Source of the DNA: Campylobacterota bacterium | GTDB taxonomy: Bacteria > Campylobacterota > Campylobacteria > Campylobacterales > SZUA-545 | NCBI GenBank assembly: GCA_003561815.1 | Contig: PWVP01000020.1 | Span: 1 to 34,532 of the forward strand | DNA: 34,532 nt | Reading direction: 5' to 3' | Shown: one piece after another, positions 1 to 7,316 of the stretch | Layout: the number at the start of each line of letters is the position of its first letter | Position numbering within the stretch: position 1 is the first letter of the stretch | Notes under the pieces: generated by a model | The model's input: only the letters and a program-made list of their open reading frames with translations | Databases searched by the model: none | What the model was told of the DNA's origin: nothing | Translations under genes and position numbers: made by a program

Positions 1-47
1 AGTGCGAGGGCAGCTGCAGCTGCTACGCTTAACTTGACTGCTTTCAT
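1..47 (-). CDS. 5' end of an exported protein (partial, probably porin-like)
   Basis: Only the first 15 codons lie inside the window; the gene runs off the left edge. The ATG at 47-45 is preceded by a clear AAGGAG-type ribosome binding site (bases 51-60 on the minus strand). The visible residues (MKAVKLSVAAAAALA) form a typical signal-peptide start: two lysines, then a hydrophobic alanine-rich core. It lies downstream of, and on the same strand as, the TorF-type porin gene at 247-912, so a second outer-membrane or periplasmic protein is plausible, but the mature part is not visible and no family can be assigned. Confidence 0.6.
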   Translation of the reverse strand, partial: MKAVKLSVAAAAALA

Positions 48-107
48 TCAGACTCCTTAAGGGGTTTGGTTGCTTCAAGTTCCGCATTGAAGCGGCTTGA
101 GACGACC

Positions 108-113
108 ATCATA
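108..113 (-). promoter_or_regulatory. candidate -10 element for the partial exported gene
   Basis: TATGAT on the minus strand would place a transcription start near base 101, giving a leader of about 54 bases. No convincing -35 element was seen, though the upstream stretch is AT-rich. The call rests on the -10 match alone. Confidence 0.3.
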
Positions 114-216
114 GAGGCTGTAACCTTAAAGTTTCCAAAAACAGAGCGGTAAAAATATCAAAACAGCGCAATTTATGGGAAAGTTGAGCGATTTAGGAGG
201 GGTTTATGCAGCGTTT

Positions 217-238
217 GCCGCCGGGGCGATCCGGCGGC
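217..238 (-). terminator. GC-rich hairpin just past the torF-type gene
   Basis: An 8-bp perfect stem (GCCGCCGG / CCGGCGGC) with a 6-base loop begins 8 bases after the stop codon of the 247-912 gene. It is not followed by a T tract on either strand, so if it ends transcription it is a weak or Rho-assisted terminator. It could instead protect the mRNA 3' end. Confidence 0.35.
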
Positions 239-246
239 GCGTCGCT

Positions 247-912
247 TTAGAGCGAAAAGGTGGTGGTCCAGTAGACAAGTGCTTTCAGATCGTCCTCGTC
301 GTCACCCAGATCTTCGCTGTACTTGCTCAGCGTCAGGCCAAACTCGTGACCTGGCGCGAAGTCGAAGTCCTCTTTGCTGACGGTCACCGCGAAGTCGTTG
401 GCCGTATCGCCGTCATTGTCTGCGTAGCCCAAGTGAAGCCCGAGGTCTACCACATCGAGATCGAAACCGGCACCAAACTCGATATAGGTGTCCTTGTCGT
501 TCTCGTCTGAGGTGATCCCTTTATAGAGGGTGAGGCTGAAATCTTCATAGCTGCCGCCCAGATAGATCTCCTGCATCGGATCGTCACCGGAGACAGTCGT
601 GTGGTAGCTCACCAGGCCCACATCGTAGCCAAACTCCTCGATAGCACCTTCGTACCCGACATAGAGCTCATAGCCTAGCGCAGAGTCGCCATCGTCATCG
701 ATGGTCGAAGCCCAGATGCCGACATAAGCGCCGCTGGCGTGAACGAAATCCAGACCACCCTGTAGGGCGATACCATCATCGCTGGCGCTTAGGCCACGAT
801 CTATATAGTTGCTCACAACGCCCACATTGGCCGTTAGCTCATTTTCGCCAGCCAGTGCGCTGTAGGTGAGTGTAGAGCCCGCCACTGCGGCGGCTACGAG
901 AAGCTTCTTCAT
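247..912 (-). CDS. TorF family putative outer-membrane porin (Gcw_chp type)
   Basis: A 221-residue exported protein. Residues 1-21 are a signal peptide with an ALA-type cleavage site before GENELT. The mature part opens with NVGVVSNYIDRGLSAS followed by short alternating strands rich in Gly, Tyr and Asp, which is the pattern of the Gcw_chp/TorF putative porin family. The protein ends in aromatic-hydrophobic FSL, as expected for a beta-barrel. It is strongly acidic (repeated DDD/DED clusters, probably loops). The start is fixed by AGGAG about 7 bases upstream of ATG 912. Whether it conducts solutes, and which, cannot be read from the sequence. It is transcribed away from the small membrane genes at 1051 and toward the partial exported gene at 1-47. 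Confidence 0.75.
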   Translation of the reverse strand: MKKLLVAAAVAGSTLTYSALAGENELTANVGVVSNYIDRGLSASDDGIALQGGLDFVHASGAYVGIWASTIDDDGDSALGYELYVGYEGAIEEFGYDVGLVSYHTTVSGDDPMQEIYLGGSYEDFSLTLYKGITSDENDKDTYIEFGAGFDLDVVDLGLHLGYADNDGDTANDFAVTVSKEDFDFAPGHEFGLTLSKYSEDLGDDEDDLKALVYWTTTFSL

Positions 913-1015
913 GCATACTCCTGAAAAGAAAAGTTTTGACTCCCTAAGGTCATGGGGGAATTATGCACCAAGATGGGGCGTTTGAGGCGGAAGGGGTTGA
1001 TTAAAATTTGGTCAG

Positions 1016-1044
1016 TTGGTCTGTTAGCGACTTTGGGGTACAAT
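1016..1044 (+). promoter_or_regulatory. candidate promoter giving a leaderless mRNA
   Basis: TTGGTC (1016-1021), a 17-base spacer and TACAAT (1039-1044). The usual start distance puts +1 at about base 1051, which is the A of the ATG of the next gene. No Shine-Dalgarno precedes that ATG, so the mRNA may be leaderless. The -35 matches only 3 of 6 consensus bases. Confidence 0.4.
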
Positions 1045-1050
1045 GGTCGT

Positions 1051-1305
1051 ATGAGCAAAAAAGAGCGCTTGAGCAGAGAGATTGACCTGCTTCGGGAGGG
1101 GTTGGGTCGGCTGTTTTCTGTTATTCTGGCCTTGGCATCTGGTGTTGTGATTGTGATTTACGCTATTGTTTCTGGAGACAAGCCGATCTATTTGCTGATC
1201 ATGGCGGGTCTGGGGGTTGGGCCGCTTGTGCTGTTTGCGTTTCGCTATCGCGAGAATGAGGCGCGCATCTACGAGCTGCTGGATGAACTAGAAAAAGAGG
1301 AGTAA
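1051..1305 (+). CDS. small two-helix membrane protein, unknown function
   Basis: An 84-residue protein I do not recognise. The N-terminus is charged and amphipathic (MSKKERLSREIDLLREGL). Two hydrophobic helices follow, roughly residues 19-39 and 44-63, then a short acidic tail (YELLDELEKEE) that may be a coiled coil. The frame stays open upstream to an ATG at 952, but that extension crosses the putative -10 element and encodes an unlikely Gly/Arg-rich stretch, so I chose ATG 1051. There is no Shine-Dalgarno before it. It lies 3 bases upstream of an even smaller membrane ORF and 114 bases upstream of a membrane diguanylate cyclase on the same strand, so the three are probably cotranscribed. 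Confidence 0.6.
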   Translation: MSKKERLSREIDLLREGLGRLFSVILALASGVVIVIYAIVSGDKPIYLLIMAGLGVGPLVLFAFRYRENEARIYELLDELEKEE

Positions 1306-1308
1306 AAG

Positions 1309-1410
1309 ATGGTAGAGATTGTGGCTTTTTTGATTCTGGTTGTGGCGCTGGGTGCCATCGTTTATGCGCTAGGGGGCAAACACAAGCAGAACCACACAGC
1401 TGCGCACTAA
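1309..1410 (+). CDS. single-pass membrane microprotein (33 aa), unknown function
   Basis: A 33-codon ORF with a strong ribosome binding site (AGAGGAG at 1296-1302, overlapping the end of the previous gene) in front of ATG 1309. Residues 2-22 form one hydrophobic helix (VEIVAFLILVVALGAIVYAL), followed by a short basic, His-rich tail (GGKHKQNHTAAH). Topology would put the tail in the cytoplasm or the periplasm; I cannot decide which. The strong binding site, tight spacing to the gene before it, and position 9 bases ahead of the diguanylate cyclase gene favour a real gene. No family assigned. Confidence 0.55.
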   Translation: MVEIVAFLILVVALGAIVYALGGKHKQNHTAAH

Positions 1411-1419
1411 CCGACCACA

Positions 1420-2652
1420 ATGATTAGACGAACTCTGAGTCTTATCCTGCCTCTGATCCTGATCGCCTCAGCGGCGGCGGCGAGTCTGATGCTGCCTAAA
1501 CCGGCCGGGTTTGAGACGGCGGCGAATTTTGTGGCGTGGGGGCTTCTGGCCGGGGCGGCGTTTCTGGGTGTGCACTTTCACCGGCTGAATGTGCTGCTCG
1601 GGGTGGGGCTGATGGCGATGATCTTTTTTGCACTGGCGCAGCCCTGGGCGATCGCACAGCTGAGCCTACCGGTGCGCGATCTGATCTGGATGACGGCGTG
1701 GTGGCTACTGCCGGTGGGGCTTTTGCTGCTGGCATGGCTGCCGGAGCGAAGCCTCTTTTCCATCGCGATGCTGCTGCGGCTGCTCTTGATCGTCGCGATC
1801 GCGCTGGGGGTGGTCGCTGCGGCACTGGGGGGGCACGATGCGCAGCTGGCCGCCTGGCTAAGTGTGGAGCTGCTCTCTATCGAGCTGCCTTTGATGCTGA
1901 CCGCTATCCCCCAGGGGGGGCTGCTGATGGCGCTTCTGGCCGTGCTGGGACTACTGCTCAAAGCGGCACTCGATCGCCACGGAATCTTGCCGCTGGCGTG
2001 GCTGGGGATGCTGGGTTTTTCGCTCACTGCCCTGCTCTACTGGCCCGATGGCGGTTCGATGGCGCTGCTTTTTGGCGCTGCGGCCCTGGTGATGATCGTC
2101 TCGCTGATGCAGCTGAGCTACCGGCTGGCGTTTTATGATGAGCTCACCGGTATCCCCGGACGGCGTGCGCTCTACGAGGCGATGGGGCGCCTGGGTGGAC
2201 GCTACACCGTCGCAATGAGCGATATCGACTTTTTTAAAAAGTTTAACGACACCCACGGCCACGATGTGGGTGATCAGGTGCTCAAAATGGTCGCCCTCAA
2301 ACTCCAGAGCGTGCGCGGTGGGGGCCGGGTGTTTCGCTATGGGGGCGAGGAGTTTACGATTCTCTTCGATGGAAAAGAGGCGATCGAGGCGCAGCCGTTT
2401 TTAGAGGAGGTGCGGCGCACAGTGGAGGCCAGCCACTTCACCAAACGCGCCGCCAATCGGCCCAAAACCAAGCCCAAAAAGGGCCAAAAAACAGCCAGCG
2501 GCTCAAACGGGACGAAGCTCAAAGTCACCATTAGCCTCGGTGCCGCCTCCAAAGATGAGCGGCGGCCCAACCCCGAGGCGGTGATGAAGGCGGCCGATGA
2601 GGCGCTCTATAAAGCGAAGGAGGCGGGGCGAAACTGCGTGGTGGTGGCCTGA
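1420..2652 (+). CDS. polytopic membrane diguanylate cyclase (GGDEF)
   Basis: A 410-residue enzyme expected to make c-di-GMP from two GTP. Residues 1 to about 225 hold about seven or eight hydrophobic helices with short loops, probably an uncharacterised membrane sensor. The GGDEF domain starts near DELTGIPGRR (residue 240) and has the intact active-site loop RYGGEEF (GGEEF at 308-312) and the metal-binding SDIDFFKKFND segment. The inhibitory I-site (RxxD, nine residues before GGEEF) reads RGGG, so product inhibition may be lost. A Lys-rich insert near residues 343-366 (KRAANRPKTKPKKGQK) is of a kind found in a GGDEF subclass. No good Shine-Dalgarno is visible before ATG 1420, so translation may be coupled to the microprotein ending at 1410. 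Confidence 0.88.
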   Translation: MIRRTLSLILPLILIASAAAASLMLPKPAGFETAANFVAWGLLAGAAFLGVHFHRLNVLLGVGLMAMIFFALAQPWAIAQLSLPVRDLIWMTAWWLLPVGLLLLAWLPERSLFSIAMLLRLLLIVAIALGVVAAALGGHDAQLAAWLSVELLSIELPLMLTAIPQGGLLMALLAVLGLLLKAALDRHGILPLAWLGMLGFSLTALLYWPDGGSMALLFGAAALVMIVSLMQLSYRLAFYDELTGIPGRRALYEAMGRLGGRYTVAMSDIDFFKKFNDTHGHDVGDQVLKMVALKLQSVRGGGRVFRYGGEEFTILFDGKEAIEAQPFLEEVRRTVEASHFTKRAANRPKTKPKKGQKTASGSNGTKLKVTISLGAASKDERRPNPEAVMKAADEALYKAKEAGRNCVVVA

Positions 2653-2681
2653 AGCGCCGGTTTTTCGAGCAGTCCGCCCGC

Positions 2682-2710
2682 TTTACGCCCCAAGCTCAAG
2701 CTGCTATAAT
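2682..2710 (+). promoter_or_regulatory. sigma-70 type promoter of the der operon
   Basis: TTTACG (2682-2687, 4 of 6 consensus), a 17-base spacer and a perfect TATAAT (2705-2710). The predicted start is near 2717, giving a leader of about 27 bases with a TAAGGT binding site at 2734-2739 ahead of the der ATG. This is the best promoter on the plus strand of the window and probably drives genes through 10975. Confidence 0.75.
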
Positions 2711-2743
2711 CCCCTTTACATAATTTAAATCATTAAGGTCTCT

Positions 2744-4144
2744 ATGTACACCATCGCACTGGTTGGCCGGCCCAATGCAGGCAAAAGCACCCTTTTTAAC
2801 CGTCTAAGCCGTAGCCACGAAGCGATTATCAGCGATGTGGCGGGCACCACACGGGATGTGAAGCGCGCCGAGGTGCGTGTGGCGGAGCGCTCGATCCAGA
2901 TTCTCGATACCGGCGGGCTGGAGGATCGCGATGAGCTCTTTAGCTCTGTGCGGCGCCATGCGATCGAGGCGGCGCGTCAGGCCGATGCGGTGATCTTTCT
3001 AGTCGATGGTCAGATGCTGCCAGATGATCAGGATCGCAAGCTCTTTTTCGAGCTGCAGGCGATCAACCCCACCATCTTGCTAGCGCTCAATAAGATCGAT
3101 AACGAAAAGCTAAACGAGCATCTTTATGACTACATGAGCTTCGGCGCTGCCGATCTGATCGCCCTCTCCTGTGCCCACAAGCGGGGGCTGGATAAGCTTG
3201 AGGCGTGGATCGCCACAGTCAGCGCCCCCCAGGAGCCGATCGTGATCGATGAGGCGATCGACCCGGAGGGGTTTCTTGAGGCGTTTGACGCCTCGGGCGA
3301 GCGGCTTGAGGGCGAAGAGGTGCCGATGGAGGGATCGGACTTTGAGGAGGGAGGGCCGATTCGCGTGGCGATCATCGGACGGCCCAATGTGGGCAAAAGC
3401 AGCCTTCTAAACGCGCTTGTGGGCCACGAGCGATCGGTTGTCAGCCCCCAGGCGGGCACCACGATCGATCCGGTCGATGAGGCCATCACCCTAAACGATC
3501 ACCCCTTTTTGTTTGTGGACACGGCGGGCATTCGCCGACGCAGCCGGATTGCCGGGATCGAGAAGTTCGCCTTCGATCGCACCGAAAAGATGCTCGAAAA
3601 GGCGGAGGTGGCACTGATCACCCTTGACTGCAGCGAACCCTTTACCGAGCTGGATGAGCGTATCGCCGGACTGGTGGATAAACACCGTCTGGCGGCGGTC
3701 TTTGTGCTGAACAAATACGATCGGGCCCAGGAGAGCTTCAAGAGTCTGCAAAGCGAGGTGCGCAGGCGGTTTCGGTTTTTAGAGCATGCGCCTTTAATCA
3801 CCGTTTCGGCCCTCTCTAAAAAGCGGACCCATAAGGTGGTGGATCTCATCACCGAAGTGCACGCGAACTACCACCGCCGGCTCCCCACCGCCAAACTCAA
3901 CACCCTGATCACCGAAGCGACGGCGCGCCATAAGATCCCCTCGCTTAAGGGCAAATCGGTGCGGATCTACTACGCCACCCAGTACGGTGTCGCACCGCCA
4001 CGGGTAGCGCTCATCTCCAATCGGCCCGAGGGGCTGCACTTTAGCTATCTGCGCTATCTGGCCAACCGAATGCGCGAAGCGATCGATCTAAGAGGCTCGC
4101 CCCTGATTCTCACCCCACGCCCCAGACGGCAAGAGGAGAGCTAG
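2744..4144 (+). CDS. der: ribosome biogenesis GTPase Der (EngA)
   Basis: A 466-residue double GTPase needed for maturation of the 50S subunit. The first G domain has GRPNAGKST (residues 8-16), GTTRD, DTGG and NKID. The second has GRPNVGKSS (starting at 212), GTT, DTAG and NKYD. A C-terminal KH-like domain follows (PPRVALISNRPEGLHFSYLR). Length and order are those of the family. An acidic linker (EGEEVPMEGSDFEEGG) joins the two G domains. The next gene starts on the base after the stop codon, so the gene is cotranscribed with the c-di-GMP genes downstream. From memory, der and serS also lie close together in Campylobacter. Confidence 0.96.
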   Translation: MYTIALVGRPNAGKSTLFNRLSRSHEAIISDVAGTTRDVKRAEVRVAERSIQILDTGGLEDRDELFSSVRRHAIEAARQADAVIFLVDGQMLPDDQDRKLFFELQAINPTILLALNKIDNEKLNEHLYDYMSFGAADLIALSCAHKRGLDKLEAWIATVSAPQEPIVIDEAIDPEGFLEAFDASGERLEGEEVPMEGSDFEEGGPIRVAIIGRPNVGKSSLLNALVGHERSVVSPQAGTTIDPVDEAITLNDHPFLFVDTAGIRRRSRIAGIEKFAFDRTEKMLEKAEVALITLDCSEPFTELDERIAGLVDKHRLAAVFVLNKYDRAQESFKSLQSEVRRRFRFLEHAPLITVSALSKKRTHKVVDLITEVHANYHRRLPTAKLNTLITEATARHKIPSLKGKSVRIYYATQYGVAPPRVALISNRPEGLHFSYLRYLANRMREAIDLRGSPLILTPRPRRQEES

Positions 4145-5917
4145 ATGCCCGGCCAAACGCTGCGCTTTTTACAGAAGATTCGCAGCCGTTTTATCGTCTC
4201 GTTTGTGGCGGTCGTGGCCGTACTGACGGTGACGGTGGTCTCTTTGATCAACAGCGACTATCGCCATCTGATTGACCGCTCTGCGTATACCTCTTTGGAT
4301 GCTCTTAGCGAGTCGATCTTCCAGGCGCTCTGGGTCAGCATGAACTACGGCGACTCGGCGGTGGTGCTCGATGTGCTGCGCGATGCACAGGAGAAGCAGA
4401 TTGTCGATGGGCTGGATCTCTATGTCTCCCAGGAGGTGATTGAGATCTTTCGCCCCGATCTGAGCTACCGCCCCCCCGGCCTGATTGAGGGGGTGTTTCA
4501 AGAGGGCGAAGAGCGGTTTTTAGAGCTAATCGACGATCGGGGTGAGCGGCTGGCGCGCTTTATCAAGCCCCTTAGGGCCGATCAGGGCTGCCTGCAGTGC
4601 CATGTCAATGCCGAGATCGGCACGGTGCTGGGGGTGATGGATCTCACCCTCTCCCTCTCGCAGTACGACGCGCAGGCGGCCCAGTCGATCCAGCGCATCG
4701 TGCTGACCATTCTGGTGCTGGTGGGCATCAGTGCCCTGCTTTTACACCTCATTTCGCAGCGACTCATCTTTACGCCGCTTGATGAGCTGGGCAAAGCCAC
4801 CCGCAAACTCTCTCAGGAGGCGGCGGATTTCGATGTGCGGCTTAAAACCGGCGGGCGAAACGAGTTTGGCGTCGTGGCCCATCAGTTCAACCGCTTTATT
4901 ATGCGGGTGCAGAAGATCAACCAGGAGCTGGCCAAAGAGCAGGCGCGCACCCGGGAGCTGCTGGAGACGCGCGAGGAGGAGATTGAGCGGCGCACCGCCG
5001 AGGTGCGGGAGCTCCACCGCAAGCTCCAATCCTATGTCCGGATTGTCGATCAAAATGTGATCACCTCCCGAACCGATGAGAACGGTATCATCACCTACGC
5101 CAGCGAAGCGTTCTGCCGGGTTTCGGGCTTTTCCAAAGAGGAGCTGATCGGCAAGCCGCACAGCATCGTGCGCCACCCCGACACGCCCGCTAGCCTCTTT
5201 GAGCGGCTCTGGCGCACCCTAAAGGCGGGCAAAAGCTGGGAGGGCGAACTCAAAAACCGCACCAAAAGCGGCCACTTCTACTGGGTCAAAGCGGTCATCT
5301 CCCCGGAGTTTGATGAAGCGGGCAAAATCACCGGCTTCGTAGCTGTCCGGCAGGATGTGACGCTCCAAAAACGGCTGGAAGCGACCCTGGAGGAGCTCAC
5401 CGAGATGACCCGCCGATCCCACACCGATGCTTTGACGGGGCTCTTCAACCGATCGCGCATGAGTGAGCTGCTGGAGATGGAGATTGTCCGGGCAGAGCGC
5501 TACAAAACCCCCTTTAGTGTCGCGCTGATGGATGTGGATCACTTCAAGTCCATCAACGACACCTACGGCCACCTGGAGGGGGATGAGGTGCTCAAAGCGC
5601 TAGCGGAGATTCTGAGAGACAACACCCGCAAGAGTGATATCATCGCCCGGTGGGGGGGTGAGGAGTTCATTATCCTGCTGCCCAACACCGCCGTCGGTTC
5701 CGCCACCCGCAAGGTCGAGCAGCTGCGCAAAGCGGTCGCCGATCACCCCTTTGCGGCCATCGGACAGGTAACTGCGAGCTTTGGTGTCGCCCAGTGGCAG
5801 GCGGGGGATGATGAGGAGAGTCTGGTGGGGCGGGCCGATGTGGCGCTCTACCTGGCTAAAGAGAGTGGCCGAAACCGCGTAGAGGTTGCCCCCGAAGCGA
5901 AGGAGAGTCATGAATAA
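4145..5917 (+). CDS. heme-c / PAS sensor diguanylate cyclase
   Basis: A 590-residue membrane enzyme predicted to make c-di-GMP. Order: TM helix about 15-36; periplasmic domain about 37-183 with a c-type heme motif CLQCH (149-153) followed by GTVLGVMDLTLS; TM helix about 184-205; HAMP-like segment; coiled coil about 258-300; PAS with PAC about 300-415; GGDEF domain about 425-590. The cyclase is intact: GGEEF at 504-508 and an I-site RKSD at 495-498. The PAS domain contains PHSIVRHPDTP (R343, H344, D346) and W365; the spacing of Arg and Trp (22) equals that of the FAD-binding PAS of E. coli Aer as I recall it (R57, W79). The ATG abuts the der stop, with AAGAGGAG inside der. It overlaps the HD-GYP gene by 8 bases. 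Ligand (redox state, O2, NO or other) is inference. Confidence 0.9.
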   Translation: MPGQTLRFLQKIRSRFIVSFVAVVAVLTVTVVSLINSDYRHLIDRSAYTSLDALSESIFQALWVSMNYGDSAVVLDVLRDAQEKQIVDGLDLYVSQEVIEIFRPDLSYRPPGLIEGVFQEGEERFLELIDDRGERLARFIKPLRADQGCLQCHVNAEIGTVLGVMDLTLSLSQYDAQAAQSIQRIVLTILVLVGISALLLHLISQRLIFTPLDELGKATRKLSQEAADFDVRLKTGGRNEFGVVAHQFNRFIMRVQKINQELAKEQARTRELLETREEEIERRTAEVRELHRKLQSYVRIVDQNVITSRTDENGIITYASEAFCRVSGFSKEELIGKPHSIVRHPDTPASLFERLWRTLKAGKSWEGELKNRTKSGHFYWVKAVISPEFDEAGKITGFVAVRQDVTLQKRLEATLEELTEMTRRSHTDALTGLFNRSRMSELLEMEIVRAERYKTPFSVALMDVDHFKSINDTYGHLEGDEVLKALAEILRDNTRKSDIIARWGGEEFIILLPNTAVGSATRKVEQLRKAVADHPFAAIGQVTASFGVAQWQAGDDEESLVGRADVALYLAKESGRNRVEVAPEAKESHE

Positions 5918-7316
5918 GGTCCCCCTCAAACAGCTGATCACTGCCCGCATCCTGAGTGCTTTTCTGGTCTTTTTGGTCGCGATCGTGGCGGTGGTGCTCT
6001 TTCAGTTTCGTCAGTACACCATCGTCAGTATCGAGGAGAAGTCCGAAGCGATCGGGGAGCTGGTGCTGGCCGGACTCACCGCCCATATGCGTAGCGGCAC
6101 CATGGACGATCGCAGCTACTTTTTAAGTGAGATTGCCCAGATGGGCGGCGTGAACGATATCTGGATTGTCCGAAGCCGGGAGCTGGATGCGCAGTTTCCC
6201 CAAGACCAGAGCGATCGCTTCGAGCGGGATGGGGATGGGCTGGATCTGGCCACTTTCCAGAGGGCTGTGAGTCAGTTTGAGATTGATGAGTTTGGCCAGG
6301 GGGTGATGCGCGTGGCGATCCCCTATGTCGCCCGTAGCGACGGTGTGCTCAACTGCCTGCAGTGTCACCATGTGCCCGAAGGCACCGTGCTCGGCGTGCT
6401 CAATGTCGAGAGCTCCATCACCGAAGCGCGGGCGAGTGCGCTGATCTATGGCGGGCTGGTGGCGCTGATGGTGCTGCTCTTTGTCGCAGCGATGATCGCC
6501 GGATCCATGCAGCTGACCAACCGCTTCGTTTTGTTGCCGCTACAGAAGATGGTCTATCTCTTTGAGAAGGCGATCGGCAAAAAGGTGCGTATCGATGAGT
6601 CGCTCTTCCGTACCGAGGAGTTTACCGCTGCGGTTAGCCGCTTTAACCGGGTGGTCGATGAGGTCAACGCTAAAACCCTGGAGCTAAAGGGGCTCAATAA
6701 AGAGATCGAGTCCACCCTAAAAGAGACCATCTTCACCCTCGCGGCGGTGGGTGAACGAAAATGTGAAGAGACCGGTAATCATGTGCGGCGGGTGCAGTAC
6801 TTTAGCGCGCTACTGGCCGAGCTGGCCGAGCTGCCGCCCGATCAGGTCGAGCTGATCAAGATCGCCTCGCCGCTTCACGATATCGGCAAAGTGGGCATCC
6901 CCGAGCGGATTATCCAAAAACCGGGCAAACTGACCGACGCAGAGTATGAGGTGGTGCGCACCCACGCCACGCTGGGCTATGAGATGCTGCGCCACTCCAG
7001 CCGGGATGTGATGCAGGCAGCCGCCACCATCGCCCACGAACACCACGAGCGCTACGATGGCCACGGCTACCCCCGCGGGATCGAAAGGGAGGCTATCCAT
7101 ATCTTTGGTAGAATTACGGCGATTGCCGATGTCTTCGATGCACTGGCCAACGATCGCTTCTACAAGCCCGCCTGGTCGCACGAGGAGATCAAGCGCTACT
7201 TCCACGAGCAGCGGGGCCAACAGTTTGACCCGCACCTGACCGATCTCTTTTTAGGCCACTATGGGGCGTTTGTGGAGATTTTAAACCGATACCGAGACGA
7301 TAAGGAACCGAATTGA
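5910..7316 (+). CDS. heme-c sensor HD-GYP c-di-GMP phosphodiesterase
   Basis: A 468-residue membrane enzyme expected to hydrolyse c-di-GMP. TM helix about 12-32; periplasmic domain with CLQCHH (CxxCH at 149-153) followed by GTVLGVLNVESS; second TM helix about 168-190; HAMP-like linker and helices to about 270; then HD-GYP with HDIGK (323-327), the EHHERYDGHGYPRG segment (GYP at 386-388) and downstream metal ligands intact. I chose ATG 5910 over an upstream in-frame ATG at 5886 because AAGGAGA lies 4 bases ahead and the protein then begins with a sensible TM anchor. The gene overlaps the preceding cyclase by 8 bases and serS by 4. The CxxCH falls at the same residue number as in the cyclase, suggesting a duplicated sensor domain coupled to opposing outputs. 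Confidence 0.9.
   Translation: MNKVPLKQLITARILSAFLVFLVAIVAVVLFQFRQYTIVSIEEKSEAIGELVLAGLTAHMRSGTMDDRSYFLSEIAQMGGVNDIWIVRSRELDAQFPQDQSDRFERDGDGLDLATFQRAVSQFEIDEFGQGVMRVAIPYVARSDGVLNCLQCHHVPEGTVLGVLNVESSITEARASALIYGGLVALMVLLFVAAMIAGSMQLTNRFVLLPLQKMVYLFEKAIGKKVRIDESLFRTEEFTAAVSRFNRVVDEVNAKTLELKGLNKEIESTLKETIFTLAAVGERKCEETGNHVRRVQYFSALLAELAELPPDQVELIKIASPLHDIGKVGIPERIIQKPGKLTDAEYEVVRTHATLGYEMLRHSSRDVMQAAATIAHEHHERYDGHGYPRGIEREAIHIFGRITAIADVFDALANDRFYKPAWSHEEIKRYFHEQRGQQFDPHLTDLFLGHYGAFVEILNRYRDDKEPN

Noticed and set aside
952..1050. N-terminal extension of the 84-residue membrane protein
   Set aside because: Would cover the TACAAT element, begins with an unlikely Gly/Arg-rich stretch and has a poor binding site; ATG 1051 preferred.
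1536..2138. 200-residue open frame on the plus strand
   Set aside because: Off-frame shadow of the membrane cyclase gene; Gly/Ala/Arg-rich with no motif or binding site.
2650..2670. Hairpin plus T run after the membrane cyclase gene
   Set aside because: A TTTTT follows GCGCCGG, but only a 3-bp stem could be drawn.
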